Shown here piece after piece: positions 55,141-64,000 of a DNA stretch of 64,000 nucleotides (its first letter is position 1; each line of letters starts with the position of its first letter). A program made the translations under genes and the position numbers. The notes under the pieces are model-generated. The model made no database searches. It was not told where the DNA came from and saw only the letters and a program-made list of their open reading frames with translations. This DNA is from Prorocentrum cordatum (taxonomy: Eukaryota; Sar; Dinophyceae; Prorocentrales; Prorocentraceae), in assembly GCA_963575745.1 (NCBI GenBank), contig CAUYUJ010003670.1, positions 433,474 through 497,473 on the forward strand, in the 5' to 3' direction.

Positions 55141-55890
55141 TCGATCGTGGGATCGATAGTGTGGTCGATAGTGAGATCGATCGTGAGATCGATCGTGAAA
55201 TCGAGTCGGTGCCCCGAGGTGTCCCGTGGTGCCCTAATAAGTGCCATCGATAGTGGGATCGATAGTGAGATCGACGGGTGTCCCGTGGTGTCCCGTGGTG
55301 TCCCGCTGAATGCTATCGGCTGTGAGATCGATAGTGAGACCGATTCGGTGGCCCGAGGTGTCCCGCGGTGTCCCGTGGCGTCCCGTTGAGTGAGATTGAT
55401 AGTGGAATCGATAGTGAGATCGGCAGGTGCCCCGCGGTGTCACGTGGTGTCCCGTGGTCTCGCGTTGAGTGGGATCGATAGTGAGATCGATAGTGAGATC
55501 GATGTGGTGTCCCGAGGTGTCCTGTGGTGTCCCGTGCTGTCCTATGGTGTCCCGTCGAGTGAGATCGATCGTGGAATCGATAGTGAGATCGACAGGTGCC
55601 CCCGCGGTGTCACGTGGTGTCCCGTGGTGTCGCGTTGAGTGAGATCGATAGTGAGATCGATCGTGAGATCGTTGTGGTGCCCCGTGCTGTCCTATGGTGT
55701 CCCGTTGAGTGAGATCGATAGTGAGATCGATAGTGAGATCGAGAGGTGTCCCGTGGTGTCCGGCGGTGTCCCGTGGTGCCCCGTTGAGTGAGATCGATAG
55801 TGAGATCGACAGTCAAATCGACAGGTGTCCCGTGCTGTCCCGTGGTGTCCCGCGGTGTCCCTTTGATTTAGATCGATCGTGAGATCGACG
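55141..55890 (+). repeat. GATCGATAGTGA / GTGTCCCGTG composite array
   Basis: Runs of 12-bp GATCGATAGTGA (and GATCGATCGTGA) alternate with runs of 10-bp GTGTCCCGTG in about six large units. The frames are open (SIVRSIV on plus, SHYRSHY on minus) because 12 divides by three. Confidence 0.9.
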
Positions 55891-56287
55891 GAGTCAGATG
55901 TTGGTTCCCCCCCTCTCCCCCCACCCCACAACCTCCTTATCATCCGAATGGTGGTCGTATAGGTAGGTTATGCCTACCTGGTGATCCGAGACCAAGAAGG
56001 GAGCCTTCCAGAAGGCAAAGTGAAGGTAGCGGAGTTCTAAGTCATCGTGTCCGTCAAGTGGAAGGACGTCGGGGTCTACGCCGCGTTCCGTATGCCGAGG
56101 CCTCGCGTGACCAACGATCAGCGCGCGATGCTTGCTGGTCAGTGGGCCCGAACGGCGACGGGCAAACTCCTGGCGCAACCCCTCCGCGTTGACATTGGAG
56201 GGCGCCTTCGACTACCTGGGGGATGCGCGGCGCGGGGGGCCCGGACGCCGCGATGGCGATTGGCTTGTTCGCAGGAAGCCCGACATG
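55891..56287. other. Low-copy spacer
   Basis: A 95-codon minus frame (56,178 to 55,894) reads naturally in part (APFLVSDHQVGITYLYDHHS) but I recognise no family. Confidence 0.35.
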
Positions 56288-56455
56288 TCACCACCCACCA
56301 AACCACCCCAACCCAACCCGAAGGCTCAGATTTACCCTCGATTTCCAGTGGGGGGGGGTCGGGAAACGTCGAAAAAAACACATGTGGAACCCTTACCCCC
56401 CCCAACCCGAAATTCGGGTCTTCGGGTTGGGTTGGGGTGGTCTGGGAGGTAGTCA
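56288..56455 (+). mobile_element. TIR element M, copy 2 (168 bp)
   Basis: Same ends and internal words as the copy at 32,284, same orientation. ATG directly flanks both ends, a possible three-base target duplication. The right end includes the palindrome ACCCGAAATTCGGGT before CTTCGGGTTGGG. Confidence 0.85.
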
Positions 56456-56538
56456 ATGGGGGCGAGGGCAGTGGCGCGAGCCTTCCCCGCGCCCACTCGC
56501 TGGGGCAAGGGCCGCCGCGTCGCGCCCGACCATGTTCC

Positions 56539-56706
56539 TCACCACCCACCAAACCACCCCAACCCAACCCGAAGGCCCCAATTTATCCTCGATTTCCAGT
56601 TGGGGGGGGTCGGGAAACATCGAAAAAACACGTATGGAACCCTTACCCCCCCCCAACCCGAAATTCGGGTCTTCGGGTTGGGTTGGGGTGGTCTGGTAGG
56701 TAGTCA
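56539..56706 (+). mobile_element. TIR element M, copy 3 (168 bp)
   Basis: Third copy, 83 bp after copy 2 and in the same orientation, over 90% alike by eye. No direct flanking duplication seen, so it could also have arisen by local duplication. Confidence 0.85.
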
Positions 56707-57379
56707 GACGTCGCACTGCGATTGCCTGCGCACGGCCCCCTGCCGCGGGGGAACGTGCGCGGAGCTCGCGGAGAGTCTCCGCACTCCCCGTCGCCGTGGC
56801 ATCCTGCGGAGCACGACGTGGGCGACGGCGCGCGCAGACCAGGGTGGCATCATGCTACTTGCCTGTGCATCACCGAGGTTGGAGTCGCACGGCATCTTGG
56901 CTATCTACAGTGCCGGGGCGTGGTGAATAGCGCTGCGCACGCGAGGTGGCTCTGGGCGAAAGATCATATCCCGTCGGATGCAGGACTACGTTGGGACATC
57001 CTCCGCAGCCGGAGAGAGGCTTCCCCGGCGTATCGGGCCCGCCGACATACGGAATGCCCACGAGGAGAAGATTCAATGTTTTGATGTATCCTCGGGCTAT
57101 CGCCAGAACAATAACACCCGCGCGTGGCCGACGCGCGACGGAAGGGCCCGCTGGGGGCCGAAAGAAAGCGAGGGGCGGCCCCAAGAAATCGCGGGCAACC
57201 GAGTGGAAGGGGCGCGACCGACAGGAAGGGGCCACGAAACAACGAGGGCCCGAAAGCAGCAAAGTGCTGCTGGGAAAGCCCTGTCCTGGCGTGCCCCTGT
57301 CCTGGCTCTTCCGAGGTCTTCACCTCGCCTCCCCTCCGGCAATCGGCGCGCCATTCGAAACCGGGCGGCAGCGGGGCTC
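56707..57379. other. Low-copy spacer
   Basis: Open frames on both strands without a motif. A GGGGCCACGAAACAACGAGG word near 57,230 recalls the array vocabulary. Confidence 0.35.
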
Positions 57380-57850
57380 ATTCTCTCTTTGCGAGCCTGG
57401 GCAGGGGAAAAAGGGCACGTCGGAGCTGCGCGAGGTTCCCCAAGCACGAGCGGGACGGGTGCTTGCTCCCATGGTGCCTCAATGCTCGGGGGGGCCCGCG
57501 GTCAGACAGCCCCGAGAACAGGAACAGATGAATGATGTCGCCCCATATCGAGGGCGGCGCAGAAATATGCCATCCCACAGCCAGCAAACAAAGAGAGAGA
57601 AGCTAGCCTAGCCTCTTCTCTCTTGGCGAGCCTGGGCATAGGCAGCGCGAACGGGCGATGCAGAGGATTTCGCAGGCGCAGGCGTTGCGGGTGCTTGCTT
57701 CCGTTGCGCCTCAATGCGCGTGAAATCCACGCATTCAGGCCGCCTCTGTGGGCTGGGCAGGCATCGATTGAAAGAGACGACTCACGGCCCGCGGCAATGG
57801 GAGTAGCAGGGTAGCATCTTCGTCGCTTGGCAAGCCTAGGCAACAGTGAA
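57380..57850 (-). repeat. ~205-235-bp direct repeat
   Basis: GCGAGCCTGGGCA (57,391), GCGAGCCTGGGCA (57,626) and CAAGCCTAGGCA (57,831) each follow a TCTCTTTG-like word. GGTGCTTGCT(C/T)CC and TGCCTCAATGC or TGCGCCTCAATGC words keep the same order. Read on minus each unit gives PRLAKR. Confidence 0.65.
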
Positions 57851-58070
57851 ATACAAGCACCGACGCATACATAAACACTGGGAGTCTTGCAGAATAAACA
57901 CTTCAGCGGGTGTCGGCATCCAAGGGATTTCCCGCACCGCAGCAACATATGCGCACAAGTTATCCCGCCCCCTCATTGGCCGACCCCCTATATTAGTCAT
58001 CAGGCTGCAGCAGCGGCCGCAACAACCATTCAGGGTCGAAGAGGGCCTGGACATTAGAAACATAGTGTGG
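57835..58070 (-). pseudogene. Second LINE head: knuckle-like segment
   Basis: On minus DNLCAYVAAVREIPWMPTPA aligns, also at the DNA level (AAATCCCTTGGATGCCGAC against AAGTCCCTTGGATGCCCGAC), with the start of the LINE reading frame at 62,466-62,390. It is a 5' fragment of the same family in the same direction, placed directly after the end of the larger LINE. No endonuclease or RT follows it leftwards. Confidence 0.5.
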
Positions 58071-58379
58071 CTTGGGAAAAGGCATCGCGGGTGACTGAGG
58101 TTACCAGGCCACGCGGCGTAGTCGTCGCAATGCGCGCATCCGTCCCAAGAGAGTTCCGCCGTTGGGCTGGGGTAGCGACCGACCGCCTAATCCTGAGCAA
58201 GGTGGCATTTAGTGTTGGACCTGGTCCCTGCAGGTTTGTTTATGGAGTGTTGGGTGAAATGGCATCGCGAGCACGAGGGAGTTTTTTTGCACGTAGTACA
58301 CGGTCCCAACGAGAGACATACCAAAGGCGCGCTACTTCTGCATGAGTGTCCAAGGCTGGATCGGTAACGCCCTGCATAA

Positions 58380-60235
58380 CGAGGTCCATAGTAACAGATC
58401 TGCGCTTGCCTCTACCTAGCCCCGCACGGCATATGGCCTTTATGTTGGACCTGGCAAGTATTCAAACCAACCGCATCAATGCCGTAGAATACTGTAGGAC
58501 GCAGGTTCGCGTTAACAAAACCAGCCGCCCTAGTATCTCCTCTCTGGAGACGCAATAGCCGACGGGCCTTGGCCATGGCTGTCTGCAGCGTGGCATTCAA
58601 TATTGGGCGACCCCGGCGCCCCCTGCGCAGCTGAAAGTCAATGACGAGGGTTTGACATGAACTTCAGAGCCCCCGGGCAGACGTGGGCTCTCAGCTGCAA
58701 TACTTCTGGCCAACTGCGGGGTCTGAGGAAGGGGCCGCGATTTTCTTTTCGGCCACAGGGAGTTGGGCAGAGAAGGTGAGCTTACTCATAAGGAGATGTG
58801 TTGCCTCCGAGTCTAGCCTCAGGAGCTTCCTTTCATGTCCGATTCCCAGGACCTGGGCGTCATCGGCCACCGGCCCCATATGCAGTTCCGGATAGACTGT
58901 CAAGACAGAAGCCATATCGGGAACTAGCATAATGCGCCCAAGCAGATATGCGAATGAGCAACCAGAAACAATAGTGATACCCGAACACATCCAAGTCCCG
59001 ACGATTCGGCGCAGGCATATATACAACCCTTGGCGATCTGTAGAGAGACGAGTGCGCTCGCAACAGTCCACGAATGAAACCAGACTGCGCTGCACGTCTG
59101 ATCAGAAGCTTGTGCCTAACCTGCTCGTGCGCCTGCTGCATGTCCAACCAGAGAGAAAACACTGACATGCCACGTGCCACTGCGCACTCTGCCAGCACTC
59201 CCTTGCGCCGCGCACATTTCTGGCAGTTGTGAGCGCGCATGCCGTAAATTTATGGGTGAGGGTGCTGTCGGGCCCAGATCGCGCCATGCGCGCGACGAAA
59301 GAAACGAGTGAGCGCGCGCGCATGTAGTGAGCAATGCAACAGTGCGCTCACCACCATCAGGCTTCAGTAAGAAACTCATCATGCATACCGCCAGGATTAG
59401 AGGAAATCTCACCACGCGCAAGACAGCCCTCCATATGCCAAACAGTGCGAGCAGAGCCGGGTCAGAGAGTTGGGCGTGGAAATGGGGGGGGGGGGGGGCA
59501 TCCCGTCCAGTCTGACTGCTGTTCGTACTTTGTATTTCCGACGCATCTACCTAGAGTGCACCAGTGACGGCTGCGGCAAGGATGCAGTATCAGCTGGATG
59601 CGCAGGGGGCATCGGCAAGTCCCGGCAAGGATCAGAAGGGGCGCCTGCCAGAGTTTCCCAGGGCCATGCCAATTTTCCCCACGTGCTTTCAAATGATGTT
59701 CGGGAGTACTCATTGGGACATCAGGGGTCGGTGCAGATGTGGTCCAGAGAGCCGCCCAATCAACTGAACCCTTCGCAAGCTTGCGCGCAGCAGAGCCCAC
59801 ACACTGCGCAGATTTGATGGCCCAGGAAGTCCTGGAAGTCCAGGATTTATGGCGCTTGGCTGAAGCCGCCCGCTCCAGGGCAGCAGCCATCTCAGCCAGA
59901 GTATTCCGAAGCCAATCAATGCAGCCAAGATCCGGGGTAACCAAGACGATTGGCATAGCAGCGCCACCATGGCCAATCTGGAGGGGGCCCCCTTCGCGCG
60001 ACGAGGGGCGATGTCTGCGCAAACAATTTAGCTGCGCGGGCGAAGGCTTGCCGAGGCTGTTTCCCAGCGGCGTGCGAGAGGGCCCCATGTCGATTCGAGA
60101 GACGCCTCCAAATCTTCCCTTCGTAAGAAGTGGCAACGCCACCAGGGGCAAGCCGCGGAACGGATATCTGAATCGCGATAGGAGCCCCGCCCCACTCATC
60201 ATAAACTTGCTGGCCAGGTTACTGATAGAGCCCAA
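58380..60235 (-). pseudogene. LINE reverse transcriptase
   Basis: Pre-palm part: DLGCIDWLRNTLAEMAAALE and KLAKGSVDWAALW (about 59,950-59,770). Palm: GMSVFSLWLDMQQAHEQVRH (Asp at about 59,144; family position of the first catalytic Asp), SGFIRGLLRAHSSLYRSPR. Then, in another frame, WMCSGITIVSGCSFAYLLGR and GPVADDAQVLGIG, where ADD (58,859-58,867) is the YxDD-type box. After it: AKARRLLRLQRGDTRAAGFV and LRPTVFYGIDAVGLN (58,600-58,412), the conserved region that closes RTs of this family. At least three frameshifts. Confidence 0.8.
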
Positions 60236-60256
60236 CCAACTCTTTGGCCGGTGTCT

Positions 60257-61110
60257 TTAGTCAGGCCGATGTGATGAGACAGTCAAGATCAGATATTGTG
60301 CCCGTTTTGTCCCGATCTGGAAGTTCATCCCGCGTCTGGGGTGCATGGGGGCACATCCAGCATGCCTTTGAACTGGCACGAGAGGAGGACGACGGAGAAC
60401 ATATACCATATCGGAATGCACATTGCCACGTGGAGTCAGAGCAACAGGTTGGTGCTTGGGCATCGAGGGCGTTTCCCAGACCTGGCAATGAGCTGCTGCT
60501 GCTAAGACTGGACGCACAACGAAGTAGTTGATCAACGCTTGGGCGCCTGCGGATTTGTAGCTGTGGGACTCTGGCGCCACAGCGGCGCCATCCAGGAGCG
60601 ATGGGAATCCTGTGGCCTGCAGCTCGTTGGGAGACATATTCTAGTCAGCGCAGATCACGAAGGTGGCGCCAATGGTCCTCGTAACAGCTGCCACCTGTGA
60701 GAGGAGTTGGGCTTTCCTATCCTCAGCAAGTTCGCCTGCATGTAGGTGGATATTAGCCCGCGGGGCCCCGGCGTCAATTACCCCATGGCAGAGCTTGCAA
60801 ATGCATCTTTCAGGAGGGGGCATAACAAACGAGGTATCGAAGACAGTATCAGAATTCGATCTGGTGTAGTGTGATACTAAGTTTAAGCCAGCGCTCAACC
60901 CACCTGCAGCCGTAAAGGCAGAAAAGGGCGCAGGCGAGCGTGATAACTGTGCTTGTGGGCTCGGTTGATTGCAAATCCAACAGACTCAGCAGAGCGACAG
61001 AGCTCCTGAAAACCAACTGCATCAAGTTTGCTGCCAAAGGCCTCCAGGAATTGTTCAGCATTTGACAGAGAGGCTATGCTGACCGTCGCTTGGACCCGCT
61101 CGTGGCGAGG
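60257..61110 (-). pseudogene. LINE APE-type endonuclease
   Basis: First part (61,110-60,960): FLEAFGSKLDAVGFQELCRS, the segment with the catalytic Glu of the QE motif. After a frame change: FTAAGGLSAGLNLVSHYTRS, ANIHLHAGELAEDRKAQLL, IGATFVICAD, a TAG stop at 60,641-60,643 exactly in the middle of the expected D-x-N motif, then NMSPNELQATGFPSLLDGAA, GAQALINYFVV and PSMPKHQPVAL, where the last His is the catalytic S-D/K-H position. By family this nicks target DNA to prime reverse transcription. Confidence 0.8.
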
Positions 61111-61147
61111 CTTCTTCACGAAGGCCGACTTACCAGGAGGGGTCACA

Positions 61148-62466
61148 TCATTGCGAAAGTTGCCGCCGTAGAGGGGGGGGCGAAGAAGGCGCCATGCCGT
61201 CAGAGGGTGCATGTTTTCCGCGGCCTTCCGTCGGCGTGCTACTGGCATACGTCGTTGGGTCCGATGGGGCCACGCCAGCGGAGTTCGCGACGTCGGCGGT
61301 CTCGGCGCCATCCGTGTCTGTTCCATCCGGTTGATCGACTGCAGCAGAGACATCAGGGAGGGGCGTAGCAGGACGTTTCGGCGGCGACGGCAGAGTGGAA
61401 GTGCGTCCGGTCGCAACTTCCATCTTAGACTGCCCACCCGTGGAATCAACGGCCATGGGCTGGGTACGATAGGGTCCAGTTGACTTGGGCCTCGAGCAGC
61501 CTGGAAGAGCAGAACCCGAAGAGCTGCCAGACAAAACAAGGCCCTGGAGTTAGTGTAAAAGCCGGATACAACTTCTCATCATTCTGGATGGCTTTGGAGG
61601 CGGCGAAAACCTCGATGAGTGCCGAGAGGTCCTGGCTGTCATCCGAGTCCTGAGATGCTGTCACCATCGCTGGACGGCTCTGAAGCTTGTCCTCCCAAGA
61701 GGCAGTGTCACGTGCTGTCTGCTGCTGCCTGGTGACCGGGGGGGCTCTATCAGCCCGCCAGGGATATGATGGACTCTTCAATCTCACGGATGTGACCAGT
61801 GAGCTTGTCATATGTCTCACTGGCCCAGTGATGACGCTGCTTATATAACGCGCGCTTCTGGGGGATAGTGAGCATCTCCGCTTGCTGAGCCCGAAATGAC
61901 TGCAACGCAGTCTGAAGACTTGCAATGCGTGACAATATGTGCCTGGTCTGTGGGAGGGCCCTACAAGCGTCCCACAGACTCTGCAGGGTTTGTATGATCT
62001 CATCAATGTCCGCAACCGTGTAAGTTCCTCGCCGCTAGTATCAACGCCGAGGCCGCGGTCGCCATCGTAGTCGTCGTCGATCTCGTCGCGGCAATCGGCC
62101 CGGAAACCACGATGTCCCTCATCGGCGCCGAGACCATCATCACCATAATCCTTTCCATAATGGTCGTGAACCTCGTCATCCAATGGGGCCTCAAGACGCT
62201 CGTCGAGCGATCGCAAGGGCGGAGTGCGAGGGGCAGAGAGCGGAGCTGGCAAGGGCGGCTCGGGGCGGGTCGGTGTTCCTGCTTTGCCCCCTGAGGGCTG
62301 GGCCCGTCGGGCCTGACCTCCTCTCTTGCCTTCTGGGGCCTGCCCTTTTGGAGGGGCGGCCAGGAAACGGGGACTTGCAGAATCTGCGCTGGCGGCGGGG
62401 CTTGGCGTCGGGCATCCAAGGGACTTTCCCAGCATCGCGGCAAGATAAGCACGCCGGATATCCCAT
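61148..62466 (-). pseudogene. LINE gag-like part and linker
   Basis: Starts at ATG 62,466: GYPACLSCRDAGKVPWMPDA with a C-x2-C pair and a later FCKSPFPGRP. An acidic segment follows in another frame (HDHYGKDYGDDGLGADEGHR). Then a coiled-coil-like helix RIASLQTALQSFRAQQAEML (61,935-61,750), DSDDSQDLSALIEVFAASKA, and a Ser/Thr/Pro-rich linker (61,534-61,148). This order matches the region before the endonuclease in dinoflagellate LINEs. A 535-codon minus frame (63,053 to 61,446) crosses the region but mixes true and shadow segments. Confidence 0.6.
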
Positions 62467-62571
62467 CCCCCGACGAGGCGCGCGCGGTGGTCGCCTGTCA
62501 ACCGGCGGGCGGGCCCTCGAGCTTGCCCTTCGGCCGCGACCAAGCTCCAAGCCTCAGGGCGCGGTTTGGAA

Positions 62572-62593
62572 CTTGAGCCAAAATTGCGACGGC
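62572..62593 (-). other. Relict dinoflagellate spliced-leader sequence
   Basis: On minus the 22 bases begin GCCGT and end ATTTTGGCTCAAG. Against the dinoflagellate leader (DCCGTAGCC, then ATTTTGGCTCAAG) only two internal bases differ. It sits 106 bases before the LINE start codon at 62,466, as expected if the element was copied from a trans-spliced mRNA. Confidence 0.8.
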
Positions 62594-62759
62594 TGAGCAT
62601 ATTCCAGTGACAACCTTCGCCGAAGGGGACTTCATCAGGCGGCAGTGCCCCGAGTGGCGCGGCGAAGGGGCTACTGACGCCGTGGCCTGCCGTGGTCTTC
62701 GGGCAGCAGCTGCCGTGACCCCGAGGGCGCATTGGGACCGACGGGAGGCAGTCCATGGT

Positions 62760-63435
62760 CGCGTGCAGCGTCTCCTCCTCCCGAGGCACATGCCAAGCCC
62801 GACTCGCCTGGGCCGAAGTCCAGGCCGCCGCCGCCGGCGACGCCGCCGAGCGAAGCGGAGAGGAAGCCGCCTCTTCCGCCGCCAGGGCAGCCGCCGCGCA
62901 AGGCCGCCCCAAAGTCTGCGTTTCAGACGAGCGCATACGTTCAGGAGCCGTCGAACATGCCCGACAGCAGTGCGACGGCGTCAACGCGCGCGGCAGTGGC
63001 GACGGCGTAATCGCCCAGGCCGTCACAGCCTCAATTACCGCAGGATCCGCCACCGGCTAGGCCAGGCGGGTCCGCGAGGCGCAGGACTCCACCTCCGCCT
63101 CCGACATGGCCGCCGACGCCGCCGATGGCGCCGCCTCCTGCGGCTTTGTCGTCAACGCCGCCCACGGTTCCGCCGCCTCCGGTCGGACAACCGCTGGCGC
63201 CTCAGGACCCGCCTCCTCCGGCAGGACCACCGCCGCAGGCAGCGCCGCGGATGGCGCCGGCGGCGACCCCCGCGTCGGCTCCGTCCACATCGTCGGCGGG
63301 GCCGCCGCCGCCAGCGGTGCCCCTTCCGCCTGCGCGCGCCGCCATCGCAGACGCAGGCCCCGCCAGCCGGCTCCCCTCCGAAGCACTTGCCGCCCGAGAC
63401 GTCGGGGAGTGCGGGGCCGTCGGAAGATGCTGAGC
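62760..63435 (+). CDS. Proline-rich open frame, possible exon
   Basis: One frame reads KPDSPGPKSRPPPPATPPSE, a TAA stop near 63,008, then PPPPTWPPTPPMAPPPAALS and PPPPAGPPPQAAPRMAPAAT to a stop near 63,431. The irregular, non-tandem use of Pro, Ala and Ser is more like a real proline-rich linker than a microsatellite, but no domain is attached. On minus it would be Gly-rich. Confidence 0.3.
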
Positions 63436-63942
63436 CAAGGGCGCAGAATGAGAGCGGCGCCTCTTCGAGCTCGGCGAGCACTAGAGGAGCGCAGGGCTCT
63501 CAGGGCCCCCATTGGAGTTAAGTCTGGCTATGTCAGCGGGGCAGCAGCGCCGTCGACGTCGCCTGCCACCGAGGACAAACGCGCCGTAATGCGATCGAGC
63601 ACCGGTGTCAACGGCGTTTGGGAGGCGGCGCAGCTGAGGGCCAATGCAAGACAAGGGGGCGAGGAACAAGTCCCAGTTCGCGTTGTGACAGCGGGCGTGG
63701 ACCCGTCAGATGCTTATGTCATACTTACCGGGGGACTGACGACTTGTATGGCAGAGCTAGTCAATGCGGCGGTCGTCCTTCGCATCGAGCACTGGTCTAT
63801 CGCTCAGACGTGCGCGACCTATTCAGGGACCATCGAGATGAGTGGCCTCCGCGCCAGGTTCGTCGGCCCAAACGTCTCCAACTTCGCGTGGAGGAACGCG
63901 CCGACCAAGAACTGGTACACTGCGGCTGTGGAGCACAAGTGA
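63436..63942 (+). CDS. Open frame at right edge, unknown
   Basis: A frame open from 63,106 ends at 63,942 and includes VPVRVVTAGVDPSDAYVILT and NVSNFAWRNAPTKNWYTAAV. A second plus frame is also open from about 63,523 to the window end and reads RSDVRDLFRDHRDEWPPRQV. I cannot tell which, if either, is used. Confidence 0.3.
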   Translation, partial: QGRRMRAAPLRARRALEERRALRAPIGVKSGYVSGAAAPSTSPATEDKRAVMRSSTGVNGVWEAAQLRANARQGGEEQVPVRVVTAGVDPSDAYVILTGGLTTCMAELVNAAVVLRIEHWSIAQTCATYSGTIEMSGLRARFVGPNVSNFAWRNAPTKNWYTAAVEHK

Positions 63943-64000
63943 AAGAACGAATGCTCGTTCCCCGACATCAGCGCCATGCAGCTTTCAGACTCGACGGCGA

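Larger units (their letters stand above)
58071..62593 (-). mobile_element. Degenerate APE-type LINE retrotransposon
   Basis: Minus-strand order: spliced-leader-like 5' end (62,593-62,572), start ATG at 62,466, gag-like part with a Cys pair and a coiled coil, Ser/Thr/Pro-rich linker, APE endonuclease (about 61,110-60,257), reverse transcriptase (60,235 to about 58,380). Changes of frame between nearly all parts and a stop in the endonuclease show that it is dead. The 3' end is not precise; I place it at the start of the second LINE head. Confidence 0.8.

Noticed and set aside
56539-56706. GGGTTGGGTTGGGG as telomeric repeat
   Set aside because: Only two to three units, part of the inverted end of the TIR element, and not the TTTAGGG type expected in dinoflagellates.
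56722-57084. Plus frame with STTWATARA-like segment as copia RNase H
   Set aside because: Only a vague resemblance over about ten residues; the flanking boxes (DNQ, RTHRI) are missing.
61446-63053. 535-codon minus frame as one gene
   Set aside because: Recognisable LINE segments lie partly in this frame and partly in two others; it is a patchwork, and its upstream end runs beyond the spliced-leader relict.

Overview
This window looks like a piece of a dinoflagellate nuclear genome. Three observations support that. (1) A 22-base sequence on the minus strand (about 62,572-62,593) matches the dinoflagellate spliced leader at about 20 positions, and it sits exactly upstream of a retrotransposon reading frame. 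(2) The retroelement remnants (an APE-type LINE, copia-like RNase H and RT pieces, and a short polyprotein module with the order SRLG, SPWQ, WRDP, HGCAYG) match families I know from dinoflagellates. (3) The DNA is gene-poor, GC-rich and dominated by tandem arrays. I cannot name the species.

Layout. From 1 to 13.8 kb there is almost only repeated DNA: GGA and GAT tracts, a ~140-bp array, two arrays of an almost identical 90-bp unit (4.5-5.7 and 10.7-12.3 kb), a 2.1-kb T/C-rich array (6.2-8.4 kb) and a 42-bp array (8.8-9.5 kb). From 13.9 to 16.2 kb come GGA tracts and a 31-base palindrome. Members of a ~1.2-kb higher-order repeat fill 16.4-18.4 and 22.0-25.3 kb, separated by low-copy DNA that carries two foldback elements. 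From 25.3 to 37.3 kb there are minisatellites, a third, diverged 90-bp array (30.3-30.9 kb), several hairpin or inverted-repeat elements (28.8, 32.0, 32.3 kb), a 27-bp array with a nine-residue periodicity (34.8-35.5 kb), and GC-rich DNA.

The only convincing cellular gene is at 37.3-42.1 kb, plus strand. It encodes the C-terminal RecA domain of a UPF1-like SF1 helicase, followed by cysteine pairs and a Trp/Gly/Ser-rich tail. The reading frame changes twice, and each change can be explained by a very short GT-AG intron. The N-terminal helicase motifs are not in the window. After it come CCCTGGG-rich DNA, a tRNA-Met-like fragment, a ~210-bp array and 0.94 kb of GGA repeat.

From 48.3 to 53 kb lies a retroelement graveyard with pieces in both orientations. 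From 54.8 to 56.7 kb there are short tandem arrays and two copies of a 168-bp terminal-inverted-repeat element; a third copy is at 32.3 kb. A long, frame-broken LINE occupies about 58.1-62.6 kb on the minus strand, with a second LINE head just downstream of it. The right end (62.7-63.9 kb) has proline-rich plus-strand reading frames of uncertain status.

Most long open frames in this window are artefacts. The period of the arrays is a multiple of three, so several frames stay open. I saw no rRNA, no intact tRNA, no CRISPR array and no bacterial-type operon.
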